This document shows, piece after piece, positions 53,747 through 62,251 of a stretch of 64,000 nucleotides of DNA; the first letter of the stretch is position 1; every line of letters begins with the position of its first letter. This DNA is from Bradyrhizobium sp. JYMT SZCCT0180 (GTDB taxonomy: Bacteria; Pseudomonadota; Alphaproteobacteria; Rhizobiales; Xanthobacteraceae). The notes beneath the pieces were generated by a model. It saw only the letters and a program-made list of their open reading frames with translations. It did not search any database and was not told the origin of the DNA. The stretch covers positions 1-64,000 of the forward strand of contig NZ_JAFCLZ010000025.1 of the NCBI RefSeq assembly GCF_018130165.1, written 5' to 3'. The translations under genes and the position numbers were made by a program.

Positions 53747-54274
53747 ATGGCAATCCGAGAAATCATCATCCTGCCGGACAAACAGTTGCGGCTCGTCTCC
53801 AAACCCGTCGAGAAGGTGACGGCGGAGATCCGCAAGCTCGCCGACGACATGTTCGAGACCATGTACGACGCGCCCGGCATCGGCCTCGCCGCGATCCAGG
53901 TCGCGCAGCCGCTGCGGCTGATCACCATGGATCTGGCCAAGAAGACCGAGGACGGCGAGACCAGGCCGCAGCCGCGGGTCTTCATCAATCCGGAGATCAT
54001 CTCCTCGTCCGAGGAACTCTCGGTCTATGAGGAAGGCTGTCTGTCAATCCCCGAATATTACGAGGCAGTGGAGCGGCCGGCGCAGGTGCGCGTGCGCTTC
54101 ACCGATCTGGACGGCAAGGTGCACGAGGAGGACGCCGACGGCCTGTTCGCCACCTGCATCCAGCACGAAATCGATCACCTCAACGGCGTGCTGTTCGTGG
54201 ACTACCTGTCCAAGCTGAAGCGTGACCGTGTGCTGAAGAAATTCACAAAAGCCGCGAAGAGGGCGGCGGAGTAG
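53747..54274 (+). CDS. def: Peptide deformylase
   Basis: 175 residues; removes the formyl group from the initiator methionine. Three motifs: GIGLAAIQV, EGCLSIPEYY (Cys metal ligand) and QHEIDHLNG (two His and catalytic Glu). The Ile and the Tyr vary from GLAAPQ and EGCLSVPG but lie outside the ligands. ATG at 53747. Followed after 174 nt by fmt, the matching formyltransferase. Confidence 0.97.
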   Translation: MAIREIIILPDKQLRLVSKPVEKVTAEIRKLADDMFETMYDAPGIGLAAIQVAQPLRLITMDLAKKTEDGETRPQPRVFINPEIISSSEELSVYEEGCLSIPEYYEAVERPAQVRVRFTDLDGKVHEEDADGLFATCIQHEIDHLNGVLFVDYLSKLKRDRVLKKFTKAAKRAAE

Positions 54275-54293
54275 TTACAGCTCTCTCTCTGCC

Positions 54294-54409
54294 GTCACCC
54301 TGAGGTGCGAGCTCTTGCGAGCCTCGAAGGGCGACGGCAGCCGCAAGCGACATTCTTTCTTTCCTGCGCATCCTTCGAGGCTCGCAAGGGCTCGCACCTC
54401 AGGATGACG
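54294..54409. repeat. Palindromic repeat, GTCACCCTGAGG family (F1)
   Basis: GTCACCCTGAGGTGCGAGC...GAGCCTCGAAGG against CCTTCGAGGCTC...GCTCGCACCTCAGGATGAC. It separates def from fmt. Only copy in the window. Confidence 0.75.
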
Positions 54410-54448
54410 CTCGTTATCTAGATGCCGGACTAGGGAAACGCTGCCGAG

Positions 54449-55381
54449 ATGCCTCTCCGCTTGATCTTCATGGGCACGCCCGATTTCGCGGTGCCGACGC
54501 TGCTGGAGCTCGTGGCCCATGGCCATGAGATCGCGGCCGTCTACACCCGCGCGCCGAAGCCGGCCGGGCGCGGCATGAAGCTGCAGGTGACGCCGGTCGA
54601 GCAGGAAGCCCGGCGGCTCGGCATATCCGTGTTGACGCCGACCACATTGAAGACGCCGGACGCGCTCGAGACGTTTGGCGCGCACAACGCGGATGCCGCC
54701 GTCGTCGTCGCCTATGGCATGATCCTGCCGCAGGCGATCCTGGATGCGCCGCCGCTTGGCTGTTTCAACCTGCACGGCTCGTTGCTGCCGCGCTGGCGCG
54801 GCGCCGCCCCGATCAACCGCGCCATCATGGCAGGCGACGCCGAGTCCGGCGTGATGGTGATGAAGATGGATGTCGGCCTCGATACCGGCGACGTCGCGAT
54901 GGCCGAGCGGCTGGCCATATCGGACACCATGACCGCAGCCGATCTGCACGACGCGCTGGCGCCATTGGGCGCCGATCTGATGGTGCGCGCGATGGGCGGG
55001 CTGGAACGCGGCGGTCTGCAATTGCGCAAGCAAAGCGAGCAGGGCGTCACCTATGCTGCCAAGATCGAGAAGGTCGAGGCGCGGATCGACTGGAGCAGGC
55101 CGGCGCGCGAGGTGCTGCGGCACATTCACGGGCTGTCGCCGTTTCCGGGCGCCTGGTGCGAGGCCGCGCTCGATGGCGAAGCGGCGCGTATCAAGATCCT
55201 GCGCTGTGAGCCGGCCAAGGGCGCGGGCGCGCCGGGCGATGTATTTGACGAGCAGCTCACGATCGCCTGCGGCGACGGCGCGATAAAAATTCTCGAGTTG
55301 CAGCGCGCCGGCAAGGCGCCGATGAAAGCCGCGGACTTTTTGCGCGGCACGCCGCTCAAGCCGCCGGCGCGGCTCGGCTGA
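54449..55381 (+). CDS. fmt: Methionyl-tRNA formyltransferase
   Basis: 310 residues. Formylates Met-tRNA(fMet) with 10-formyl-THF. N-terminal Rossmann-like domain with LIFMGTPDFAVPTL, formyl-THF loop GSLLPRWRGAAPINRAI (His in NLHGS) and Asp in GVMVMKMDVGLDTG; C-terminal OB domain. Stop overlaps the truA start by one base (TGATG). Confidence 0.97.
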   Translation: MPLRLIFMGTPDFAVPTLLELVAHGHEIAAVYTRAPKPAGRGMKLQVTPVEQEARRLGISVLTPTTLKTPDALETFGAHNADAAVVVAYGMILPQAILDAPPLGCFNLHGSLLPRWRGAAPINRAIMAGDAESGVMVMKMDVGLDTGDVAMAERLAISDTMTAADLHDALAPLGADLMVRAMGGLERGGLQLRKQSEQGVTYAAKIEKVEARIDWSRPAREVLRHIHGLSPFPGAWCEAALDGEAARIKILRCEPAKGAGAPGDVFDEQLTIACGDGAIKILELQRAGKAPMKAADFLRGTPLKPPARLG

Positions 55382-56118
55382 TGCCCCGCTACAAGCTCAT
55401 CATCGAATATGACGGCACGCCCTTTTCGGGCTGGCAGATCCAGGACAACGCCCCAACGGTGCAGGGCGCGCTGGAAACCGCGGTCAAGGCGATCTGCGGC
55501 GAACAGGTTCGCGTGCATGGCGCAGGGCGCACCGATGCCGGCGTGCACGCGCTGGGGCAGGTCGCCCATTGCGATATCCAGAAACCGTTTCCGCCGGGGC
55601 GCTTGCGCGACGGGCTGAACGCGCATTTAAGGCCGCATCCGATCGGCGTGCTCAGCGCCGAGATCGTGGCCGACGATTTCGAGGCGAGATTTTCAGCCAT
55701 GAAGCGGCATTACCGCTATCGCATCACCAACCATCGCGCCAACCTCGCGCTCGATATCGGCCGCACCTGGCGGGTGCCGCGGCGTCTCGACACCGACGCG
55801 ATGCACACCGCCGCGCAGCGGCTGCTTGGCAAGCATGACTTCACGACGTTCCGCGACACCGAGTGCCAGGCGAAATCGCCGGAGAAGACGCTCGACCAGC
55901 TCGACGTCGTCAGGGACGGCGATGCGGTTGCGATCGTGACCTCGGCGCGCTCGTTCCTGCACAGCCAGGTTCGCTCGATGGTGGGCTCATTGGTCTGGGT
56001 CGGCGAGGGCCGCTGGAGCGCCGACGATCTTGCCTCAGCCCTCGCCGCCCGCAACCGCGCCGCCTGCGGCCCCGTCGCGCCGCCGGACGGGCTATATCTG
56101 GTGCGTGTGGATTATTAG
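55381..56118 (+). CDS. truA: tRNA pseudouridine synthase A
   Basis: 245 residues. Makes pseudouridine at positions 38-40 of tRNA anticodon stems. Catalytic Asp in GAGRTDAGVHALGQ (about residue 52), RFSAMKRHYRYRI and FLHSQVRSMVGSL. Directly coupled to fmt. REP elements start 12 nt after the stop. Confidence 0.97.
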   Translation: MPRYKLIIEYDGTPFSGWQIQDNAPTVQGALETAVKAICGEQVRVHGAGRTDAGVHALGQVAHCDIQKPFPPGRLRDGLNAHLRPHPIGVLSAEIVADDFEARFSAMKRHYRYRITNHRANLALDIGRTWRVPRRLDTDAMHTAAQRLLGKHDFTTFRDTECQAKSPEKTLDQLDVVRDGDAVAIVTSARSFLHSQVRSMVGSLVWVGEGRWSADDLASALAARNRAACGPVAPPDGLYLVRVDY

Positions 56119-56129
56119 GTGAGCCACCG

Positions 56130-56228
56130 GTCATACCCCGCGAAGGCGGGGTATCCAGTACGCCGCAGCTTCAGCGATAGACCGAGATGCTGCGGAATAC
56201 TGGATCGTCCGCCTTCGCGGACGATGAC
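56130..56228. repeat. REP pair, CCAGTA family (A9)
   Basis: GTCATACCCCGC...GGGGTATCCAGTA and TACTGGATCGTCCGC...GCGGACGATGAC. Its loop reads GCAGCTTCAGCGATAGA, almost identical to the junction of the half REP and the GIY-YIG start at 56281. Confidence 0.85.
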
Positions 56229-56240
56229 CTCAGCGTTGCA

Positions 56241-56283
56241 GTCTTCGCCCGGCTTGACCGGGCGATCCAGTACTCCGAAACTT
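56241..56283. repeat. Half REP upstream of the intact GIY-YIG gene (A10)
   Basis: GTCTTCGCCCGGCTTGACCGGGCGATCCAGTACTCC, single hairpin; the nuclease ATG lies 18 nt after this core. Confidence 0.85.
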
Positions 56284-56288
56284 CAGCG

Positions 56289-56591
56289 ATGGGACGGAAG
56301 AACTTCTACGTCTACATTCTTGCGAGCAAGATCGGCGGGACGCTCTACATCGGAGTGACCAGTGATCTCATTCGTCGTGTCGCAGAGCATCGTTTGAAGT
56401 TGGTGGAAAGTTTCACTGAGAGATACGATGTGGCGAAACTGGTATACTACGAGCAATTCGACGACGCCGAAAATGCAATAAAGCGCGAGAAACGGCTCAA
56501 GAAATGGAATCGATCTTGGAAGATACGACTGATTGAGGAGCACAATCCGAACTGGGACGACCTCTATCCCGGAATAGCCGGCCCGCCATAG
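56289..56591 (+). CDS. Small GIY-YIG nuclease
   Basis: 100 residues, almost all GIY-YIG domain: the two Tyr motifs FYVYILAS and LYIGVTSD, then LIRRVAEHR with the catalytic Arg, a Tyr/Glu segment (LVYYEQF) and AENAIKREKRLKKWNR. Single-domain proteins of this type (UPF0213-like) have no specificity domain. The ATG sits 18 nt after a half REP and the stop 6 nt before a full REP pair. The gene is visibly more A+T-rich than fmt, truA and dapE around it. Compare the frameshifted copy at 52.0-52.3 kb. Confidence 0.9.
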   Translation: MGRKNFYVYILASKIGGTLYIGVTSDLIRRVAEHRLKLVESFTERYDVAKLVYYEQFDDAENAIKREKRLKKWNRSWKIRLIEEHNPNWDDLYPGIAGPP

Positions 56592-56596
56592 TCTGG

Positions 56597-56695
56597 GTCA
56601 TACCCCGCGAAGGCGGGGTATCCAGTACGCCGCGGCCGCAGTCGTTGATCGACAGGTCACGGAGTACTGGATCGTCCGCCTTCGCGGACGATGAC
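56597..56695. repeat. REP pair, CCAGTA family (A11)
   Basis: GTCATACCCCGC...GGGGTATCCAGTA and TACTGGATCGTCCGC...GCGGACGATGAC. Lies between the intact GIY-YIG gene and the dapE end. Confidence 0.85.
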
Positions 56696-56704
56696 ACTGG
56701 TGGT

Positions 56705-57859
56705 TCACGCAAAGTACCGATCCAATATCCCGCGATACACCTTCGTCAGCTTCTCGATATCCGAGACCGGCGTGCGTTCGTCGACCTGGTGCATGGTCTG
56801 GCCGACCAGGCCGAATTCGATCACCGGGCAATAGCTCGAGATGAAGCGTGCGTCGGAGGTGCCGCCGCTCGTGCTCAGTTCCGGCTTGCGTCCCGTCACC
56901 TCTTCGATGGCGCTGACCGCGAGGTCGGTGAAGGCGCCGGGTTTTGTGACGAACACGTTGGAGTTCGAGGGCTCCCATTTGATGTGCGCGCGGATGCGGT
57001 TGCCGCAGGCTTTCGCCAGTCTCTCATCGACCAGCGCCCGCAGCGTTTCCTGCGTGTGGTTGTCGTTAAAGCGGATGTTGAATTTCGCGCGCGCCTGTCC
57101 GGGGATGACGTTGCTCGCGGTGTTGCCGACATCGACGGAGGTGAATTCAAGGTTGGAGGCCTGGAACTGGGCGCTGCCATGGTCGAGCGGCTCGTCGGAG
57201 AGCGCCACGATCAGCCGCGAAATATCCGGCACCGGATTGGCCGCGCGATGCGGATAGGCGACGTGGCCCTGCACGCCGTCGACGAACAGCGTGCCGGATT
57301 GCGAGCCGCGGCGGCCGACCTTGATGCAGTCTCCTAACACTTCGACATTCGAGGGTTCGCCGAGCACGCAATGGTCGAATTTCTCGCCGCGCTCGGCGCA
57401 CCATTTCAGCAGCTTGATGGTGCCGTTGACGGAAATGTCTTCCTCGTCGCCGGTGATCAGGAACGAGATCGACCCCTTTGGCTTGCCGTCATGGTCAGCG
57501 AGATATTGCAACACCGCCGCGACGCTGCAGGCGATGCCGCCCTTCATGTCGACCGCGCCGCGGCCATAGAGAAAGCCGTCCTTGATGTCGCCCGAGAAAG
57601 CGCCATGGCTCCACGCCGCCTCATCGCCGGCGGGCACCACGTCGGTATGGCCGGCGAAGGTGATGTGCGGGGCACTATCGCCGATGCGGGCATAGAGATT
57701 GTCGATGTCAGCTGTGCCGGGCTCGCCGAATGTAACGCGATGCACCTCGAAGCCGGCGGCCTTCAGGAGGTTTTCGAGAACACCGAGCGCGCCGGCATCG
57801 GCCGGGGTGACGGAAGGGCAGCGGACGAGGTTGCGGGCAATGGAAACGGCATCATTCAT
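56705..57859 (-). CDS. dapE: Succinyl-diaminopimelate desuccinylase
   Basis: 384 residues from the ATG at 57859 (a GTG at 57874 is less likely). M20 metallopeptidase fold: FAGHTDVVPAG, GRGAVDMKGG and SFLITGDEE supply the zinc ligands and catalytic Glu. Splits N-succinyl-LL-diaminopimelate to LL-DAP and succinate in lysine and cell-wall synthesis; dapD is 2.5 kb upstream. It overlaps the end of the preceding DUF805 gene by 8 nt. Confidence 0.96.
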   Translation of the reverse strand: MNDAVSIARNLVRCPSVTPADAGALGVLENLLKAAGFEVHRVTFGEPGTADIDNLYARIGDSAPHITFAGHTDVVPAGDEAAWSHGAFSGDIKDGFLYGRGAVDMKGGIACSVAAVLQYLADHDGKPKGSISFLITGDEEDISVNGTIKLLKWCAERGEKFDHCVLGEPSNVEVLGDCIKVGRRGSQSGTLFVDGVQGHVAYPHRAANPVPDISRLIVALSDEPLDHGSAQFQASNLEFTSVDVGNTASNVIPGQARAKFNIRFNDNHTQETLRALVDERLAKACGNRIRAHIKWEPSNSNVFVTKPGAFTDLAVSAIEEVTGRKPELSTSGGTSDARFISSYCPVIEFGLVGQTMHQVDERTPVSDIEKLTKVYRGILDRYFA

Positions 57860-58478
57860 ACCCCGGCTTAACACGCCAAACCGGCGGCGGGCCAGCCTTG
57901 TGCGGCACCATTTCGATCTCGCTTTGCTGGTCCCATGCGGGCCGCGTATCGACCGGCGCCAGCGGGTCGGCGCCGTAGGCGTTGGTCCCGGTGGTGCCCT
58001 TGAGGCAATACAGCTCGACGAAACCCCACACGGTGAATACGAACGCGTTCAGGCTCAGCGGTATCACGAAGTAGGAATCGCCGAGCAAATCCTCGAGCCG
58101 GGTACCGAACTGGCTGTAAAGACCGGGCATCACGAAGAACAGCAGCATCCACCAGCCGCTCTTGTTGCGGTCATGCAGCCGCTTGACCGAGGTCGCAAGA
58201 TAGACCCACAGGAACAGCGGCATTCCGATCACCTGGATCAAGAGGCTGATGCGATTGGCTGACGACAACGACCGCCAGGCTTCGGGATCGATGACGCTGA
58301 AGATCTGGTCGGTCCCAATGTGGAACGATTTTGGCGTGACCGCACCGAACAGATGGGCGACGCTCGACACCGCCACAGCCAGGAATACCATCCAGCTGAT
58401 GACAATCAGCATCGCCAGCCAGCATTTGGCGCGGTTGATGCGGCCTTCGAAGCTGAACAGGTACCAGACGTATTTCAT
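57852..58478 (-). CDS. DUF805 membrane protein (first copy)
   Basis: 208 residues with four membrane helices; family marks FEGRINRAKCWLAM at the start and SVKRLHDRNKSGWW in the middle. A hydrophilic tail of about 45 residues follows the last helix. Function unknown. ATG at 58478. It overlaps dapE by 8 nt at its end and follows another DUF805 gene by 29 nt. Confidence 0.9.
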   Translation of the reverse strand: MKYVWYLFSFEGRINRAKCWLAMLIVISWMVFLAVAVSSVAHLFGAVTPKSFHIGTDQIFSVIDPEAWRSLSSANRISLLIQVIGMPLFLWVYLATSVKRLHDRNKSGWWMLLFFVMPGLYSQFGTRLEDLLGDSYFVIPLSLNAFVFTVWGFVELYCLKGTTGTNAYGADPLAPVDTRPAWDQQSEIEMVPHKAGPPPVWRVKPGYE

Positions 58479-58507
58479 GCACGAAACTCCGGGCTAACAG
58501 CCAGGTA

Positions 58508-59032
58508 TCAACCACGTGCGACCGGACCGGCACGGTGCAGGAGAAAATCCGGAACGCCGAACGACTGCGGGTGCGACATGATGGGCGATTTGGGAGCACG
58601 CGTCGGATCGGCTCCGAACCGGTTGCGGCCGTCGGTTCCGATCAGGAAAAACAGCTCGATGACAATCCAGGTTTGCAGAACCGATAGCGCCACAGCACCC
58701 ATCACGAGCAGCATCTCCCGCGCGGCCGAAACATCAACGCCGAAATAGAGCCCGAAGAACAGAGCATAATAAACGTAGGAGAGAGGGTTGACGATCAGCA
58801 CCGCAATCGCCCACCAGCCGCTCCTGTTGCGGTCGTGAAGCCGCTTGGCGGTCGTGGCAGCGTTGATCCAGAGCATCGCGATGACGGCGCCGGCCTGCAA
58901 AACCTCCCATTGCCCGAACGGGGATTTGAGCCAAAGCACCAGCCAGAAGGTCAGGAGTGCGAGCTGGACAGCAAGGTACCTGGCGCGGTTGATGCGGCCA
59001 TTGAAACCAAGCAGTAAACGGGCGTAGTCCAT
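58508..59032 (-). CDS. DUF805 membrane protein (second copy)
   Basis: 174 residues; FNGRINRARYLAVQ and TAKRLHDRNRSGWW match the neighbouring DUF805 gene. Four helices, shorter loops. The ATG at 59032 has GGAGGT upstream; an in-frame reading from 59248 is unconserved. The two copies are a tandem duplication that has diverged a lot outside the motifs. Confidence 0.9.
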   Translation of the reverse strand: MDYARLLLGFNGRINRARYLAVQLALLTFWLVLWLKSPFGQWEVLQAGAVIAMLWINAATTAKRLHDRNRSGWWAIAVLIVNPLSYVYYALFFGLYFGVDVSAAREMLLVMGAVALSVLQTWIVIELFFLIGTDGRNRFGADPTRAPKSPIMSHPQSFGVPDFLLHRAGPVARG

Positions 59033-59090
59033 CACAACCTCCGGACGGCAGAAAAACGCCGCGGTTCCGGAATATTGGTCGCGTTCCCAC

Positions 59091-60311
59091 CTATTTTGGT
59101 TCGATTCGGCCTGCTTTGGTTCGGCCCTGCACCGCCAGCAGGCCCACCAGCGCCACCAGCGCAAAGCCGGCACCGGCGAAGAACGTGGCTTCCGGCCCTG
59201 CACGATCCCACAACGCCCCGGCCATGACGCTGGCCGCCAGCATGGCAAAGCCGCCCAGCAGGTTGAAAAATCCGAAGGCCGTGCCCCGCAATTCGGGAGG
59301 CGAGGTATCCGCCACCAGCGTCGCCAGCAGCCCCTGGGTCAATCCCATGTGCAGCCCCCACAGCGCGACGCCGAGCGCGACCCCCGTGAGCGAAGGCAGC
59401 AAGGCGAGCACGATATCGGCGGCCACCAGCACCAGGATGCCGACAGCCAGAACGGTGACGCGATTGACGCGGTCCGACAATACGCCGGCCGGGTAGGCGG
59501 CGGCGGCGTAAACCACGTTCATCAGCACCAGCACCACGGGCACGAGGGTGAGCGGCATGCCGACGCCCTGCGCGCGCAGGATCAGGAAGGCTTCGCTGAA
59601 GCGCGCCAGCGTGAAAACCGTCGCGACCGCCACCACCCACCAATAGGCCGCGCCGAGATTCCTGATTTCGGCAAGGCTGATCGGGTTGCGTACCTTGCGC
59701 AAGCCTGCGGGGCGGTCGGGCTCGCGCACCGCGAAGATGATCAAGGCCAGGGACAGGAAGCCGGGGATGACCGCAAACCAGAACACCGCCTTGAAATTGT
59801 CCGCGGTCAGCCACATCAGGCCGATGGCCAGCAAGGGGCCGGCGAAAGCTCCGATCGTATCGAGCGACTGGCGCAGGCCAAAGCTGGCTCCGCGCAGATG
59901 CGCCGGCGCAAGGTCCGCCACCAGCGCGTCGCGTGGCGCGCCCCGGATGCCTTTTCCGACCCGGTCGATGAAGCGCGCCGCGACCAGCCAGCCGACCGTC
60001 GGCGCCAGCGGAAACATCGGCTTGGTCAGCGCCGCAAGGCCGTAGCCAAACGCCGCGAGCCATTTGCGCTTGCCGAGCCAATCGGAAAGCGCGCCGGAAA
60101 ATATCTTGGTGATCGACGCGGTCGCTTCCGCAATGCCTTCGATCACGCCCACGGTCACCATCGAGGTGCCGACCACGGTGACAAGATAGATCGGCAGCAG
60201 CGCATGGATCATCTCCGATGAGATGTCCATCAGCATCGAGACGAAGCCGAGCGCCCACACCCCGCCCGGAATGTCGCGCAGGGAGTGGGAGCGCGTGCGT
60301 GCCTCAGGCAT
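59091..60311 (-). CDS. MFS transporter
   Basis: 406 residues, 12 helices. MFS motif GALSDWLGKRK after helix 2, and RFIDRVGKGIRGAPRDALVAD in helix 4-5, typical of a subgroup of putative drug or sugar exporters. Substrate unknown. ATG at 60311. 58 nt before the DUF805 gene, same strand. Confidence 0.92.
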   Translation of the reverse strand: MPEARTRSHSLRDIPGGVWALGFVSMLMDISSEMIHALLPIYLVTVVGTSMVTVGVIEGIAEATASITKIFSGALSDWLGKRKWLAAFGYGLAALTKPMFPLAPTVGWLVAARFIDRVGKGIRGAPRDALVADLAPAHLRGASFGLRQSLDTIGAFAGPLLAIGLMWLTADNFKAVFWFAVIPGFLSLALIIFAVREPDRPAGLRKVRNPISLAEIRNLGAAYWWVVAVATVFTLARFSEAFLILRAQGVGMPLTLVPVVLVLMNVVYAAAAYPAGVLSDRVNRVTVLAVGILVLVAADIVLALLPSLTGVALGVALWGLHMGLTQGLLATLVADTSPPELRGTAFGFFNLLGGFAMLAASVMAGALWDRAGPEATFFAGAGFALVALVGLLAVQGRTKAGRIEPK

Positions 60312-60333
60312 GGCTGAGAATCAGCCCGCTATC

Positions 60334-61179
60334 CTAGTCGCGCAGCAGCTCGTTGATGCTGGTCTTGGCGCGGGTGCGCTCGTCGACGCGCTTGACGATG
60401 ACGGCGCAGGCGGTGGACGGGCCGGGCTGGCCGTTCTTCAGGGGACGCGCCGGCAGGTTGCCGGGCACCACAACGGCATATTCCGGAACTTCGCCGATGA
60501 AGGTCTCGCCGGTGTCGCGGTCGACGATCTTGGTAGAGGCGCCGAGGAACACGCCCATCGAGAGCACCGCGCCCTTGCGGACGATCACGCCTTCGGCCAC
60601 TTCCGAGCGCGCGCCGATGAAGCAATCGTCCTCGATGATCACAGGCTCGGCCTGCAGCGGTTCCAGCACGCCGCCGATACCGACGCCGCCGGAAATGTGC
60701 ACGCGCTTGCCGATCTGCGCGCAGGAGCCGACGGTGGACCAGGTGTCGATCATGGTGGCTTCATCGACATAGGCGCCGAGATTGACGAAGGACGGCATCA
60801 GCACGACGTTGCGGGCGATGAAGGCCGAGCGGCGCACGATCGCGCCGGGCACCGCGCGGAAGCCGGCGTCGCGAAAACGGTTCTCGCCCCAGCCATCGAA
60901 CTTTGACGGCACCTTGTCCCACCACGTCGCCTTGCCGGGGCCGCCCGGGATCGCGCCCATGTCGTTGAGGCGGAACGACAGCAGCACCGCCTTCTTCAGC
61001 CACTGATTGACTTTCCACTTGCCGTCGGCCGCACGCTCGGCGACGCGCACTTCACCCTTGTCGAGCAGTTCGAGCGAATGATCGACAGCCTCGCGAACTT
61101 CACCCTTGGTCGACGTCGAGATGCCGTCGCGGGCATCGAACGCGGTATTGACGGTGGATTCCAGCGCGGACAGGGACAT
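60334..61179 (-). CDS. dapD: Tetrahydrodipicolinate N-succinyltransferase
   Basis: 281 residues; transfers succinyl from succinyl-CoA to tetrahydrodipicolinate. N-terminal helical domain, then left-handed beta-helix of hexapeptide repeats (about 110-230) such as VDEATMIDTWSTVGSCAQIG and VIIEDDCFIGARSEVAEGVIV, and a C-terminal tail. Same pathway as dapE nearby. Confidence 0.97.
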   Translation of the reverse strand: MSLSALESTVNTAFDARDGISTSTKGEVREAVDHSLELLDKGEVRVAERAADGKWKVNQWLKKAVLLSFRLNDMGAIPGGPGKATWWDKVPSKFDGWGENRFRDAGFRAVPGAIVRRSAFIARNVVLMPSFVNLGAYVDEATMIDTWSTVGSCAQIGKRVHISGGVGIGGVLEPLQAEPVIIEDDCFIGARSEVAEGVIVRKGAVLSMGVFLGASTKIVDRDTGETFIGEVPEYAVVVPGNLPARPLKNGQPGPSTACAVIVKRVDERTRAKTSINELLRD

Positions 61180-61268
61180 CGGGATTTCCTTAGGACATCG
61201 GGCCAGTTGTAACGTGAATTGGGAGGCTTTTTCGGGATTTGGCGGCGGAGAGTCAAGGCTTGCTCTGT

Positions 61269-61369
61269 TGTCGTCACCCGCGGAGGCGGGTGACCCAGTA
61301 TTCCAGAGACGTTCGTGATTGAGCCGAGAGGCTGCGGCGTACTGGGTACCCGCTTTCGCGGGGTATGAC
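61269..61369. repeat. REP pair, CCAGTA family (A12)
   Basis: GTCGTCACCCGC...GCGGGTGACCCAGTA and TACTGGGTACCCGC...GGGGTATGAC. Between dapD and the HAD gene. Confidence 0.8.
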
Positions 61370-61395
61370 GACTGCGCGTGTGGCGCATGCGTGCC

Positions 61396-62088
61396 CTAGC
61401 CTTTTGGCAACCCTTCCAAAAACCCCGTCAAATCATCCGTGACATGATCGACATAGGCGGCGTCGCGGCCTTCCAGTTCCCAGTCCTCGCGCACCACTTC
61501 CTTGGCGCCGTCAGGCACCACCAGCACCGTGGTCATGCCGAGCTCGTGCGGCACCACGAGGTTGCGGGCGAGATCCTCGAACATCGCCGATTTCGTGGGA
61601 TCGACGCCGTGAACCCGGAGGAATTTCTGGTAGGTCTGCAGCGCCGGCTTCGGCTCCAGTTCGGCGGCGATGATGTCGAACACCGCCTCGAAATGGTCGC
61701 CAATGCCGAGCCGCGCCAGCACCGCGCCGGCATGGTCGGTCGAGCCGTTGGTCAGGATCAGCTTGCGCCCCGGCAGCCTGGCGATCGCTGATCCCATCGC
61801 CGGGTTCGGCTCCAGCGGCGAATGATCGATCTTGTGCACGTAAGCCAGGTAATCGTCGGCGTGCACGCCATGCTCGGTCATCATGCCGCGCATGCTGGTG
61901 CCATAGCGGCGGTAATAATCCTTCTGCAGCACCCGCGCTTCTTCCGCCGATATTTTCAAGTAGTTGGCGATGAACTCGCCGATGCGGGCGTCGACCTGTT
62001 GCCACAGATTGACGTGATGCGGATACAGCGTGTTGTCGAGGTCGAACACCCAGGTGTCGATGTGGGTGAAGGTGCGGGGTGTTGTCAT
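61396..62088 (-). CDS. HAD family pyrimidine 5'-nucleotidase-like hydrolase
   Basis: 230 residues. HAD motifs: I VFDLDNTLYP, II LILTNGS, III KP in EPKPALQTY and IV MFEDLARN. This N-terminal DLDNTLYP style is that of SDT1/pyrimidine 5'-nucleotidase proteins. Cytosolic phosphatase; natural substrate not fixed. The ATG at 62088 has GGAGAG before it; the in-frame extension to 62130 is encoded by a repeat. Confidence 0.92.
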   Translation of the reverse strand: MTTPRTFTHIDTWVFDLDNTLYPHHVNLWQQVDARIGEFIANYLKISAEEARVLQKDYYRRYGTSMRGMMTEHGVHADDYLAYVHKIDHSPLEPNPAMGSAIARLPGRKLILTNGSTDHAGAVLARLGIGDHFEAVFDIIAAELEPKPALQTYQKFLRVHGVDPTKSAMFEDLARNLVVPHELGMTTVLVVPDGAKEVVREDWELEGRDAAYVDHVTDDLTGFLEGLPKG

Positions 62089-62103
62089 GACTCGCTCTCC
62101 ACC

Positions 62104-62240
62104 GTCGTCCCGGCGAAGGCCGGGACCCATACGCCGAGTAGTCTATTGGTGTGCACGCTGTGAGTTGCCTTTGGTTGTAGTGTAGTCGGTGGCCAAGGCT
62201 GGGATCGGTGGTTATGGGTCCCGGCCTTCGCCGGGACGAC
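62104..62240. repeat. Palindromic repeat, GTCGTCCCGGCG family (copy B3)
   Basis: GTCGTCCCGGCGAAGGCCGGGACCCATA and TATGGGTCCCGGCC...GGGACGAC with a long loop. Between the HAD and DUF1036 genes. Confidence 0.8.
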
Positions 62241-62251
62241 GATAGACTGCA

